Below, one piece after another: positions 34,932 to 43,971 of a stretch of 64,000 bases of DNA (the stretch's first letter is position 1; each line of letters begins with the position of its first letter). The notes under the pieces are model-generated. The model saw nothing but the letters and a program-made list of their open reading frames with translations. It did no database searches and had not been told where the DNA came from. The stretch covers positions 1 through 64,000 of the forward strand of contig JASFYX010000021.1 of assembly GCA_045046885.1 (NCBI GenBank), written 5' to 3'. The position numbers were made by a program, and so were the translations under genes. The DNA comes from CG1-02-35-72 sp045046885 (GTDB lineage: Bacteria; Bacteroidota; Bacteroidia; Flavobacteriales; Flavobacteriaceae).

Positions 34932-35350
34932 TTAAATTAAATTTTTCGAAAATATTAATTTTATTTACTACAATTTTAATCTCTTCTTGTAGTAGTTCTA
35001 AAATAACTTCTTCAGTAAAATTTATACAATATCCAGGCGTTCCTTCGGGGACGCCTTTTATTTCTTATGAAGTCACGATTAACAGTCCAACTGATTTTTC
35101 TATTGAGAAAGTCGCTTTATCAAAAAATGGGGAAAGTGAAATTTTTGCCATTCAAAATTTAAAATCACATGTTTACAGCAATCCTAAAAGTGACTTATTT
35201 AGTAAAGGCATCTATCAAATTTTATTTAAAAATAAAGCTGTTTCTAAAATAGACAAAGAAGAAAATGTTTATCTTTTAATAAAAGTCGGTAACAAATTAA
35301 AATGGTTAACTCATAAATTTGAAAAGAAAAAAGCACTCCACAGTAAATAA
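34928..35350 (+). CDS. Small putative lipoprotein coupled to the BNR protein
   Basis: A 140-residue protein I do not recognise. The N-terminus MIKLNFSKILILFTTILISS ends in a lipobox with Cys21, so it is probably a membrane-anchored lipoprotein. The rest is a single beta-rich domain (VKFIQYPGVPSGTPFISYEV, then VTINSPTDFSIEKVALSKNG). The start is GTG overlapping the previous stop as GTGA, and no ATG precedes the lipobox in frame. The overlap means it is translated with the secreted BNR protein and may assist or anchor it (inference). Confidence 0.72.
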   Translation: MIKLNFSKILILFTTILISSCSSSKITSSVKFIQYPGVPSGTPFISYEVTINSPTDFSIEKVALSKNGESEIFAIQNLKSHVYSNPKSDLFSKGIYQILFKNKAVSKIDKEENVYLLIKVGNKLKWLTHKFEKKKALHSK

Positions 35351-35367
35351 AAATCCAAATAGTTATT

Positions 35368-35402
35368 TAGTCAGGGTTTCACTTAAAGTGAAACCCTGAC
35401 TA
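35368..35402. terminator. Perfect 35-base palindrome, likely bidirectional terminator
   Basis: Arms TAGTCAGGGTTTCACTT and AAGTGAAACCCTGACTA are perfect over 17 bases around one A. It lies between the convergent lipoprotein and acylase genes, 17 bases from one stop and 11 from the other. Related copies lie in the convergent gap at 6315 and 6681, which supports a role in ending transcription. Confidence 0.7.
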
Positions 35403-35413
35403 TATCTATGATT

Positions 35414-37789
35414 TTATTCTGGGCTTAAAACCAGCTTGTCTTTTAATTTTAAAACTGCTTTTTTATTCATCAACATCGGTCTGAATTGACCTTTTATATA
35501 CATTTTGGCTTGGTCTTTATAATGCTTGCTAAACGGATTACCCGATTGCCCTGTAGGTAAAATACTCTCGCTATTTTCTACATCAGAAAAATCGATTACA
35601 CGTCTGGTTGAAGGACCGGCATGAACCTTGTATAATCCTTTGTCATTCAGACTAAACATAAGGTTGTTAATTACCTCGCGTGCTCCGGGTGCCTCAAAAG
35701 GACCTACGTTTAAGAAATTGTTAAAAATGGGGGCTTTTTTAGTAATGGCGTGAACGTATTCTAAACTGTGTACTCTGTTCCACGTCCATTTGTTTACGTC
35801 GTTGCCTAACTGTTCTTCTAAATCACTTATTGCTTCTGTAAAAGCAAGCGCTAAGATAGTCTGTCGTGTTTCTTTAAGCTCTTTTGTTGTAACATCGTCC
35901 CACCAAACAGAATTGTCGTTTTGAATCTGTTTAGATTCCATTATTTTGGCAATATCTGTCCGCATAAACTGTGCAAAACCTTCCTCACCTAGTTCATCTG
36001 CATAGGTTTTATGCATCACTTTATAAATCCATTTGTAGTAAATAGTTGGCGCTACATTTTTTAACTGATTGTTGCCATCCCATTTTTTAAGAACTTCTAA
36101 AGCTTGTTTTTCGGTAGTGTTTAAGTTATTCTTTTCAGACAAAACACTTACTAAGACGGCTGTATTATCGGGTGATTCGGACGATTTAACATCGGTAATC
36201 ATCTTTTTAAAATCGGCTTTAGCCCATTTATCTTTACTTTCTAGAAGATTAACAATGCGTTTAGCGCGGTCTTTAGGCAAATAATACCCCGGATAAAAAT
36301 AACCGCAGTCAATACTATCGGGTTGATTGTTGGCCGAATACACATAACCCCAAGATGGATTAATGGCTTGCGGGTTTTTAGAAAAATCTAAATATTTTAT
36401 TGGTTCATCATTTCCACTTGCGCCATCTAAAACAAATTTAGGATTAACGCCCTCGTTAAAACGATACAATTTACCCGAAGCCCACCAAGCAATATTATTA
36501 TCGGCATCGCCATACATCACATTCAAGCCCGGTGCGTGAATTAACGCTGCGCCTTTTTGAAATTCTTGAATGTTTGTGGCGTGACTCATTGTGTACATGG
36601 CTTTGAGCGTTTTTATAGGAAACTGTGTGTAAATCCAATGCATAGCCAGCGGCGCTTTGTCTTTTATACCACCTATTACATCATTCATTATGGGACCGTG
36701 TTTAGAGTATCTCACTTTTAGCGTAATGTCGTCACCCTTTTTAACCTTAATGGTTTTTGTTTTTACAACAAAATCTTGCCAACCTTCGGGTGTTTTATAC
36801 TGATTTCCATTTTCAGGATTAACGCTTTCGCGATAAAAATCGAGATCATCATTTTCAAACATCGTCAAGCCATAAGCAATGCGGTGGTTATGACCGAGTA
36901 AAGGAAAAGGAATTCCGGCTAAATGATAGCCATAAATTTCGTAATCGGGAGTTTTTAAATAGGCTTCGTACCATACGCCAGGTTGAGAAAAACTCATATG
37001 CGGGTCATTGGCAAACAACACTTTTCCTGTAGTCGATTTTGAAGGACCAACTACCCAACTATTACTGCCAATAAACGGACTCGGAATTTGATTGGTTATC
37101 GTATTAGCAACCTCGGCAATTGGACTTGATATATTTTGATAATTATTGTGAATTAAAGTAGTATTTGGATCGGGTTTTAAACCCAATTCTTGCAGATAAA
37201 CAGGTTTTAAGTGCTTTTTAACTTCGGTAAAAAACGGATCGGCTTTTTGTGCCATAGCAAAACTAAATGACATATAACCAAACACATTATATACATCGTT
37301 AATTGTATAATGTGTTTTTTTAGTACCCGTTATTAGATATTCTACAGGCGTAGAGCCGTTATCAATAAATTGATTAATACCGTTTAAATACGCTTGCGTG
37401 TATTTATATTGTTGGGTGTTTTTATCTAACCGAGCAACCGCCTTATTCGATGCCTCCTCCAGCCCCATACTCGCAAAAAATTTATCGGTTTCAATTAAAT
37501 CTTTTCCAAATATTTCTGATAAATGCCCTGGTGCTATGCGCCGAATAACTTCCATTTGCCACAAACGGTCTTGGGCATGAATATACCCCAAAGCTGTATA
37601 AGCGTCAGACTGATTTTGCGCATAAATATGCGGAATACCATAGGTATCGTAATAAACTTCTACTTTATCAGACAGTCCTTTTAGCTTTAAATTGCCGCTG
37701 TATTGGGGTTTTAAACTGTTTACAAAATACCATAAGCCTAGAGCTATGATTATTATAATAATCAGAAATACTTTAAGAAATTTTTTCAT
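35414..37789 (-). CDS. Penicillin acylase-family N-terminal nucleophile hydrolase
   Basis: Periplasmic or membrane-anchored amidase of the Ntn-hydrolase superfamily, made as one chain and self-cleaved. An N-terminal membrane anchor lies at about 5-23. The alpha-chain region has GIPHIYAQNQSDAYTALGYI and HAQDRLWQMEVIRR. The autocleavage and catalytic serine is S242 in IGSNSWVVGPS, followed by LFANDPHMSFSQPGVWYEAY. The total of 791 residues fits the family. Natural substrates could be acyl-homoserine lactones, N-acyl amino acids or beta-lactams; none can be chosen from sequence. Single-gene unit with its own -7 box. Confidence 0.92.
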   Translation of the reverse strand: MKKFLKVFLIIIIIIALGLWYFVNSLKPQYSGNLKLKGLSDKVEVYYDTYGIPHIYAQNQSDAYTALGYIHAQDRLWQMEVIRRIAPGHLSEIFGKDLIETDKFFASMGLEEASNKAVARLDKNTQQYKYTQAYLNGINQFIDNGSTPVEYLITGTKKTHYTINDVYNVFGYMSFSFAMAQKADPFFTEVKKHLKPVYLQELGLKPDPNTTLIHNNYQNISSPIAEVANTITNQIPSPFIGSNSWVVGPSKSTTGKVLFANDPHMSFSQPGVWYEAYLKTPDYEIYGYHLAGIPFPLLGHNHRIAYGLTMFENDDLDFYRESVNPENGNQYKTPEGWQDFVVKTKTIKVKKGDDITLKVRYSKHGPIMNDVIGGIKDKAPLAMHWIYTQFPIKTLKAMYTMSHATNIQEFQKGAALIHAPGLNVMYGDADNNIAWWASGKLYRFNEGVNPKFVLDGASGNDEPIKYLDFSKNPQAINPSWGYVYSANNQPDSIDCGYFYPGYYLPKDRAKRIVNLLESKDKWAKADFKKMITDVKSSESPDNTAVLVSVLSEKNNLNTTEKQALEVLKKWDGNNQLKNVAPTIYYKWIYKVMHKTYADELGEEGFAQFMRTDIAKIMESKQIQNDNSVWWDDVTTKELKETRQTILALAFTEAISDLEEQLGNDVNKWTWNRVHSLEYVHAITKKAPIFNNFLNVGPFEAPGAREVINNLMFSLNDKGLYKVHAGPSTRRVIDFSDVENSESILPTGQSGNPFSKHYKDQAKMYIKGQFRPMLMNKKAVLKLKDKLVLSPE

Positions 37790-37818
37790 TTGATATGTTG
37801 ATTTTTAACTTGATGACT

Positions 37819-37826
37819 CAAATATA
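37819..37826 (-). promoter_or_regulatory. -7 box for the acylase gene
   Basis: Minus strand TATATTTG matches TAnnTTTG, ending 29 bases before the ATG at 37789. No TTG is seen at the matching -33 distance. Confidence 0.55.
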
Positions 37827-37890
37827 GAAGATTATGTTGTTATAGGCTAAATTAAGCTTAAAAATCTATAAACCTGAGTTGGACCTAAGG

Positions 37891-39015
37891 TTATAATTGA
37901 CCATTAATAAAATTTTCAAAATTAGATTGATTTACAACTGTTACCTCAGTTTTATATAATTTAAAAAAAGCTTTACTGTGTTTTGAATTTGTGTCTTTCC
38001 ATTTAAACTCAACAGGAAATAATGCACCGTCTCTTTCTTCTATATAATCAATTTCTTGGCCACTTACAGTCCGCCAAAAGTATGTATTTACAATTTTTTC
38101 TTGATACTCTAATTGTTTACGACGTTCACTTATCAGAAAATTTTCCCACAAAGCCCCTTTATCTTGTCGAAATTCAAGCGGTTTAAAATCACCTATAATA
38201 CTGTTTCTGATACCTGTGTCGTAAAAATATATTTTGCGCCCTCTTTTAATTTCATTTTTTTTATTTCTGCTAAAAGCTTTTAATCTAAAAATTACAAAAG
38301 CTTGTTCTAACAATTGCAAATAATTACTAATGGTATTTTTATCTACCTGTAATATTTTAGCTAAATAATTATAAGACACTTCATTGCCCAATTGTAAAGC
38401 TAATAATTGTAATAACTTTTCTAAAAGTTCAGGACGGCGCAATCCTTTAAAATTAAAAATATCTTTATATAAATAACTACTCGACAAGTTTTTGAGAACT
38501 TTCTGTTCCTTTCCTTGAAAATTGATTACATCGGGGTACATACCATAAATTATCCTATGCTCTAATTGCTGATGCGTCTTTAAAAAGCCAATATGCGACT
38601 GTAATTCAACCCAGCTTATGGGATATAAAATATGTTCCCACTTCCTCCCTGTTAAAGGCTCATTGGTTTGATTGCTAATTTCGAAAGATGAAGATCCTGA
38701 AACTAATAATTGAACATTTTTTAATCTATCGGTTATAATTTTTAGTGTCAAACCAATATTTTTTACACGTTGTGCCTCGTCTATAAATACCAATTTATAA
38801 TCAGAAATAATTTGTTTTAGCTCTTCTGTATTAGCGTTCTCTAACTGATTGCGTACAAATGGATCGTCACAATCCAGCAATAAATATTTTGTGTGTTTTG
38901 AAGCAATGGCCTCCATTAAAGTGGTTTTTCCACTTTGACGAGGCCCTAGTAAAATGATTGCTTTTCCTTGATTTAAGCCTGATAGAATAACCTTTTCTAA
39001 TTGTCTTTTTATCAT
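37891..39015 (-). CDS. AAA ATPase with DUF4143-type C-terminus
   Basis: A 374-residue P-loop ATPase of the AAA_14/DUF4143 group, often described as ATP-binding proteins of unknown or toxin-antitoxin/mobile context. Walker A is GPRQSGKTT (24-32) and Walker B is LVFIDEAQ (75-82), followed by a sensor-like LLVSGSSSFEIS. A winged-helix-like part (about 205-250, LAKILQVDKNTISNYLQLLE) leads to the C-terminal region with NTYFWRTVSGQEIDYIEERD and FPVEFKWKD, which has the D-x(n)-E-x-K pattern of a nuclease-like fold. Two copies of a palindrome lie in its promoter, suggesting tight repression, perhaps by itself. Single gene between ctaD and the acylase. Confidence 0.85.
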   Translation of the reverse strand: MIKRQLEKVILSGLNQGKAIILLGPRQSGKTTLMEAIASKHTKYLLLDCDDPFVRNQLENANTEELKQIISDYKLVFIDEAQRVKNIGLTLKIITDRLKNVQLLVSGSSSFEISNQTNEPLTGRKWEHILYPISWVELQSHIGFLKTHQQLEHRIIYGMYPDVINFQGKEQKVLKNLSSSYLYKDIFNFKGLRRPELLEKLLQLLALQLGNEVSYNYLAKILQVDKNTISNYLQLLEQAFVIFRLKAFSRNKKNEIKRGRKIYFYDTGIRNSIIGDFKPLEFRQDKGALWENFLISERRKQLEYQEKIVNTYFWRTVSGQEIDYIEERDGALFPVEFKWKDTNSKHSKAFFKLYKTEVTVVNQSNFENFINGQL

Positions 39016-39017
39016 AT

Positions 39018-39069
39018 TAAGTGAATTAACTCACCAAATATATAATTTTTTGGTGAGTTAACTCACCAA
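39018..39069 (-). promoter_or_regulatory. Promoter with two palindromic operator-like sites upstream of the AAA ATPase gene
   Basis: A perfect 20-base palindrome, TTGGTGAGTTAACTCACCAA, occupies 39050-39069. A near copy at 39019-39037 shares the TTAACTCACCAA half and GTGA, with centres 32 bp apart, about three helical turns. Between and overlapping them is a perfect minus-strand -7 box, TATATTTG (39042-39035), and a TTG at 39069-39067 lies 24 bases further upstream. Any protein on these sites would cover the promoter. Confidence 0.72.
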
Positions 39070-39142
39070 TTATAGTATTTTTTATACTAATAGTTTGAGT
39101 CCGATCTAAGGTTAATAGTCCTTTTTTTAAATATTCATTGCT

Positions 39143-39180
39143 AAAAAAAAGCCTCAAAACGATATTTTGAGGCTTTTTAA
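39143..39180. terminator. Bidirectional terminator after ctaD
   Basis: GCCTCAAAA (39151-39159) and TTTTGAGGC (39165-39173) are perfect arms around a 5-base loop, with an A run before and a T run after. It lies 19 bases after the ctaD stop on the minus strand and ends the act-cta operon. Confidence 0.88.
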
Positions 39181-39198
39181 TTTTTTTATAAAAAGGTT

Positions 39199-40968
39199 TT
39201 AAAACATTTCTTCACCTAGTCTTGCAGGGACAATTTGAGAAGTAAAATCTTGGCCACCATATAATTCGTCGTTTTCGTCAACTTTAGAATAGTCGTAAGC
39301 CCAACGGTGTACTTCTGGGATTTTTCCAGGCCAGTTACCGTGTATATGTTCTACAGGTGTTGTCCATTCAAGTGAATTAGATTTCCATGGATTTTGAGTA
39401 GCCTTGGGGCCTTTTTTTATACTAAAGAAAAAATTGGCAAAGAATAATATTTGAGCCAATCCGCCAATAATGGCAAATACTGTTATAACATTATTTATAT
39501 GTAATAAATCGTCGAATATTGGAAAAGCGGTATTGGTATAATAACGTCTTGGCAATCCGGCTAGACCGATAAAATGCATTGGAAAAAAGACACCATAAGC
39601 CGAGATTATTGTCAGCCAAAAATGAAGGTAGCCTAAATCTTTATTCATCATACGACCGTACATTTTAGGGAACCAATGATAGACACCTGCTAACATACCT
39701 AAGATGGCCGAAACACCCATAACCAGATGGAAATGCGCGACTACAAACATCGTATCGTGTACATTTATATCTAAAGCACTATCTCCTAAAACAATTCCGG
39801 TAAGGCCTCCTGTTATAAAAGTAGAGACAAACCCAATTGAAAATAGCATGGCTGGATTGAGTTGTAAATTACCTTTCCAAAGTGTTGTTATCCAGTTAAA
39901 GGCTTTTACAGCCGACGGAATAGCAATTAGTAAAGTTGTAAAAGTAAACACTGAACCCAAAAATGGATTCATCCCTGTTACAAACATATGATGTCCCCAA
40001 ACTACTGTTGACAAAAAGGCAATAGCAATTATAGAGCCAATCATAGCACGATACCCAAAAATAGGTTTACGCGAATTTGTAGCCATTACTTCTGATACAA
40101 TTCCCATTGCGGGTAATATCACAATATAAACTTCGGGGTGTCCTAAAAACCAAAAAAGGTGTTCGAATAAAATAGGCGACCCCCCTTGATAATGTAAAAC
40201 TTCACCTTGAATAAATATATCTGATAGATAAAAAGAGGTGCCAAAACTACGGTCAAATATTAATAATAAAGCTGCTGATAATAATACAGGAAATGTAGTT
40301 ACACCAATAACAGCTGTTATAAAAAATGCCCAAATTGTAAGAGGCAACCTTATCATTTTCATACCAATGGTACGTAAATTTAAAATCGTAACTATATAAT
40401 TTAATGAACCTAGTAAAGATGACGCAATAAAGATAGCCATAGAAACTAACCATAATGTCATACCTAATCCAGATCCTGGCATCGCTTGAGGCAAGGCACT
40501 TAAAGGTGGATAAATTGTCCAACCACCAGCGGCAGGTCCTGTTTCTACAAACAACGATAATAACATGATGACACTAGACAGAAAGAAGAGCCAATACGAT
40601 ATCATATTTAACAAACCCGAAGCCATATCACGTGCCCCAATTTGCAACGGAATAAGTAAATTACTAAATGTACCACTTAAGCCTGCTGTTAAGACAAAAA
40701 AGACCATAATAGTCCCGTGAATTGTCACTAAGGATAAATAAGTATCTGGCGACATAATACCGCCATCTTGACCTTTTCCTAAAAAGGCTTCTATAAGGCT
40801 AAATGAAGTGTCTGGATATGATAATTGCAAACGAAACAATATAGACATAAACATACCTATAAGCCCCATAAAAATACCTGTAATAAGATATTGTTTGGCA
40901 ATCATTTTATGATCTTGACTAAAAATAAATTTTGTTACAAACGTCTCTTTATGATGATGTTCTGACAT
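39199..40968 (-). CDS. ctaD: Cytochrome c oxidase (aa3) subunit I
   Basis: Catalytic haem-copper subunit that reduces oxygen and pumps protons. The 589-residue protein has twelve or more membrane segments. Metal ligands are visible: haem a H84 and H414, CuB H277 with the cross-linked Tyr281 (HPEVY), H326-H327, and haem a3 H412. The HPEVY motif marks an A-type oxidase. It is the last gene of the operon, 25 bases after ctaC and before a terminator. No subunit III gene is adjacent. Confidence 0.96.
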   Translation of the reverse strand: MSEHHHKETFVTKFIFSQDHKMIAKQYLITGIFMGLIGMFMSILFRLQLSYPDTSFSLIEAFLGKGQDGGIMSPDTYLSLVTIHGTIMVFFVLTAGLSGTFSNLLIPLQIGARDMASGLLNMISYWLFFLSSVIMLLSLFVETGPAAGGWTIYPPLSALPQAMPGSGLGMTLWLVSMAIFIASSLLGSLNYIVTILNLRTIGMKMIRLPLTIWAFFITAVIGVTTFPVLLSAALLLIFDRSFGTSFYLSDIFIQGEVLHYQGGSPILFEHLFWFLGHPEVYIVILPAMGIVSEVMATNSRKPIFGYRAMIGSIIAIAFLSTVVWGHHMFVTGMNPFLGSVFTFTTLLIAIPSAVKAFNWITTLWKGNLQLNPAMLFSIGFVSTFITGGLTGIVLGDSALDINVHDTMFVVAHFHLVMGVSAILGMLAGVYHWFPKMYGRMMNKDLGYLHFWLTIISAYGVFFPMHFIGLAGLPRRYYTNTAFPIFDDLLHINNVITVFAIIGGLAQILFFANFFFSIKKGPKATQNPWKSNSLEWTTPVEHIHGNWPGKIPEVHRWAYDYSKVDENDELYGGQDFTSQIVPARLGEEMF

Positions 40969-40993
40969 GAGTTGATTTTTTAGTAGTAAGTTT

Positions 40994-42013
40994 TTAGTTG
41001 AGTACTTGCGCTAGTGTTTTTTGAGAAGCTAACCAATCGTTAAATTCGGCTTCTTCAACAACCACTATTTTCATTTGCATATTGTAATGAGATGAACCAC
41101 ATATTTTATTACAAAGCAATAAATAATCAAAAGTATAAGGATCTTCGCCTTTATCTTTACGTAACTCATTTATATGTGTCACTTTAGCAATAATATCTTT
41201 GTTTTTACGCATTTCTGCAGTAGTAACAGAAGGCGTAAAAGCAAAATGGGTTGTCATACCAGGTACACAATTCATTTGAGCACGAAAATGTGGCATATAA
41301 GCAGAGTGAATAACATCTTGAGAGCGGAAACTTAAAACTACTTTACGTCCTTTTGGCAAATACAATACACGTGTTGGAATATCATCTGCACTGTAGGTGT
41401 CATTTGTATCAACACCCATGGTATTAATACCTTTAATGTTGCGCACATTAGCCTTTCCTAAAACATTGTCTTTACCAGCATAACGGGCTTCCCACTGAAA
41501 TTGTTTTGCATAAACTTCTATTTCTAGAGGGTTTTTAGCCTCAGAAGAATCCATTACATCATTCCACGTCCATAAACCATACCCAATTAATAAAGTAAGG
41601 ACAATAGCAGGAACTACAGTCCAAATAAATTCTAATCTAGCGCTATCGGCAAAAAAAATAGCTTTACGTCCTTTAATACCACGATACTTAAAAGTATAAT
41701 AGTAAATTAAAAATTGTGTAATAAACTGTACCGTAAAAATAAGGCACATCGTTATGATAAATAAATTATCGATATGATGTCCTTCTAAAGAGGCGGACAA
41801 ACGCGGTAATAATACATCACGACCTCTAAACATAGAGGTGAGCATTAATCCATAAATAAAAACCATTAAGCCTAACATAAGCCAGCCATTAATGTTGTTT
41901 TCTTTTTCTGTAGCAGTACTGTTTTTAACTTTTGTCAATCCTAATATCTTAACAAATTGCCAACAAGCAACGACTAAGGCTACAAAGATTAAAATAAAAA
42001 AAAGTGCTTTCAT
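40994..42013 (-). CDS. ctaC: Cytochrome c oxidase subunit II (CuA)
   Basis: Accepts electrons through the dinuclear CuA centre on the periplasmic side. The CuA loop C301-x3-C305-x3-H309-x2-M312 is intact, with the aromatic WQWEAR-like FQWEARYAG block before it. Four hydrophobic segments are seen (about 4-25, 41-62, 82-108, 128-150) instead of the usual two, so the N-terminus is extended. There is no fused cytochrome c domain, consistent with direct electron delivery from alternative complex III. Lies between actF and ctaD. Confidence 0.95.
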   Translation of the reverse strand: MKALFFILIFVALVVACWQFVKILGLTKVKNSTATEKENNINGWLMLGLMVFIYGLMLTSMFRGRDVLLPRLSASLEGHHIDNLFIITMCLIFTVQFITQFLIYYYTFKYRGIKGRKAIFFADSARLEFIWTVVPAIVLTLLIGYGLWTWNDVMDSSEAKNPLEIEVYAKQFQWEARYAGKDNVLGKANVRNIKGINTMGVDTNDTYSADDIPTRVLYLPKGRKVVLSFRSQDVIHSAYMPHFRAQMNCVPGMTTHFAFTPSVTTAEMRKNKDIIAKVTHINELRKDKGEDPYTFDYLLLCNKICGSSHYNMQMKIVVVEEAEFNDWLASQKTLAQVLN

Positions 42014-42045
42014 ATATTAGTTGTTCTTGATTTTTTTAGTGTTTT

Positions 42046-43386
42046 TTAGTAGTGGTAGTTTTCAGATTCTTTCATAAACGGATTGCCTTTGGCATGTAAG
42101 GGTGCTTTTGTTAAAGCGTTAAATACAACATAGATAAATAGTCCTAAAAAGAATAGTACAGCACTTATTTCTGGAATACCAACTTGCCAATGATTACCAA
42201 CTGTAGCCGGAGATATCATAACATAAATATCAATGTAATGTCCTAATAAAATTATTATACCTGTTGAGATAATAAACCATGGTACACGTTTGTAATCGCT
42301 ATTCATTAAAACCAAAATTGGGAATACAAAATTTAAGGCAACCATACCCATAAACAACAATTGATAAGTACCTAATAATCTAGGTGTAAAATAAGCCGTT
42401 TCTTCGGGCATATTGGCGTACCAAATAAGCATAAATTGTGAAAACCATAAATACGTCCAGAAAATACTAAACCCGAACATAAATTTGGCTAAATCGTGTA
42501 AATGACTGTCGTTTACTTTTGGTAAAAAACCTTTGGCTCTCAAATAAATTGTAACCATAGCTATTACCGTAATTGCCGAAACAATTAATGAGGAAAAAAT
42601 ATACCAACCAAATAAAGTGCTTTGCCAATGTGGGGTTAAAGACATAATCCAATCCCAAGACATCATAGATTCTGTTACAACAAAGAATAGCAAGAAGATA
42701 ATTGAGGCTTTCATGTTCTTTTTGTAATGTACTAAATCTTTTGCTTCATCTTGTGCCAATGAATTTTTACGAGAATAGTAACGATAAAAATTCCATCCTA
42801 AAATATAGATAAAAGTACGTATCATCCAAAAAGGTACGTTTAACCACCAACTTTTGGCCATTAATATTTCGTCATATTGTGGGCTGTTTACATCATAGAA
42901 TTCGGGTGTCATCCACACAAAATAATGATGACCATTTATAGCCGATAAGATTAAAAATCCTAAAATAAATAGAGAACCGGGCAGTAAATAAGCTGTGATG
43001 CCTTCCATGACGCGGAATAAAACAATAGACCATCCAGCTTGAGCGGCGTATTGTATAGCATAAAAAGCTAAAGTACCCAGAGCAATCATAAAAAAGAAAA
43101 ACATCGCAATATAAACGGCAGAATAGGGTCTATTTTGCATAGCGTGCAAAGTGTGCTCTAATTGTTGCTCTTCGGTCATATGAGCTTCTTCATGTTTTTT
43201 ATCTTGGTGTGCGTCTGTTTGAGTCACTTCTTTCTGGGCATGTGTATCATGACCATTGTTATGCATCATTTCTTTTACTTGGTCGGTTGTACCGGGTGTT
43301 GCATAGAAGCTATAGGCAATACCAATTACTCCTAAAATCATTAAGACAATAGCACCCATTTTTAATTTACTCGAAAAACTATACAT
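42046..43386 (-). CDS. actF: Alternative complex III subunit ActF
   Basis: Polytopic membrane subunit of the quinol-oxidising alternative complex III. The 446-residue protein has about ten hydrophobic segments. A His- and Glu-rich loop (about 40-75, KEVTQTDAHQDKKHEEAH) follows the first segment and is poorly conserved. ActF is structurally related to ActC (NrfD-like) but lacks its second four-helix bundle function, as known from the family. It lies 17 bases after actE and 32 before ctaC. Confidence 0.88.
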   Translation of the reverse strand: MYSFSSKLKMGAIVLMILGVIGIAYSFYATPGTTDQVKEMMHNNGHDTHAQKEVTQTDAHQDKKHEEAHMTEEQQLEHTLHAMQNRPYSAVYIAMFFFFMIALGTLAFYAIQYAAQAGWSIVLFRVMEGITAYLLPGSLFILGFLILSAINGHHYFVWMTPEFYDVNSPQYDEILMAKSWWLNVPFWMIRTFIYILGWNFYRYYSRKNSLAQDEAKDLVHYKKNMKASIIFLLFFVVTESMMSWDWIMSLTPHWQSTLFGWYIFSSLIVSAITVIAMVTIYLRAKGFLPKVNDSHLHDLAKFMFGFSIFWTYLWFSQFMLIWYANMPEETAYFTPRLLGTYQLLFMGMVALNFVFPILVLMNSDYKRVPWFIISTGIIILLGHYIDIYVMISPATVGNHWQVGIPEISAVLFFLGLFIYVVFNALTKAPLHAKGNPFMKESENYHY

Positions 43387-43403
43387 ATCTATTTTCTATC
43401 TTT

Positions 43404-43964
43404 TTATTGTAATAAATCTTCTCTAAGCTTTTGTACATATTGTACTACTTGCCAACGTTCTTTATTTGTTAATTGTGATGCATGAGATCCCATCATATTT
43501 CTACCATACATAATAACGTGGTAAATACTGCCTTCTGTAATATCGCGGTCTTTATAATTGGGAACACCCAAAAACTTTTCGCGCTTAACCAAAGTTCCTT
43601 GACCATCTCCTTTGTCGCCATGACAAACAGCACAGTAAATAGTAAACATGGCCTTTCCATTTGCCAGATTAGCGTCGTTTACTTCTAAAGGCGATTTTAA
43701 TGTTTTTTTAGCCAAATTGTAACCATCTTCACTAAAAGGAATTTCGTAAGGAATTTCTCCTCTAAAAATGGTGCCAGCAACAGGTGCTTGGGCTTCTATG
43801 CCGTTTTTAAAATTTGGATTTGTACCGTATGTTTCATAACTCACAGCATTGTACATATCTGTATCAGCCATATACTGCACTTTTCTAGAACGGTGGTCGT
43901 TGCTACAAGAGCTCACACTTAAAATAAGTACTGTAACAACTACTATGTTTAATATATGTTTCAT
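43404..43964 (-). CDS. actE: Alternative complex III subunit ActE, monohaem cytochrome c lipoprotein
   Basis: Periplasmic monohaem cytochrome c held by a lipid. The lipobox ends at Cys20 (LILSVSSC). One haem motif C111-A-V-C114-H115 (CAVCHGDKGDGQG) and an axial Met candidate in IMYGRNMMGSHASQL are visible. The 186-residue length fits ActE. In the known supercomplex this kind of subunit sits close to CuA of the oxidase. It follows actD by 7 bases. Confidence 0.92.
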   Translation of the reverse strand: MKHILNIVVVTVLILSVSSCSNDHRSRKVQYMADTDMYNAVSYETYGTNPNFKNGIEAQAPVAGTIFRGEIPYEIPFSEDGYNLAKKTLKSPLEVNDANLANGKAMFTIYCAVCHGDKGDGQGTLVKREKFLGVPNYKDRDITEGSIYHVIMYGRNMMGSHASQLTNKERWQVVQYVQKLREDLLQ

Positions 43965-43971
43965 TTTTTTG

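Noticed and set aside
37891..39069. Toxin-antitoxin or defence island around the AAA ATPase
   Set aside because: The ATPase stands alone between an acylase gene and the oxidase operon; no partner gene, integrase or tRNA target is seen. Only its operator layout is unusual.
40253..40522. An 89-codon frame inside ctaD on the same strand
   Set aside because: It is a shifted frame in a conserved membrane protein; its apparent hydrophobicity comes from the ctaD codons.
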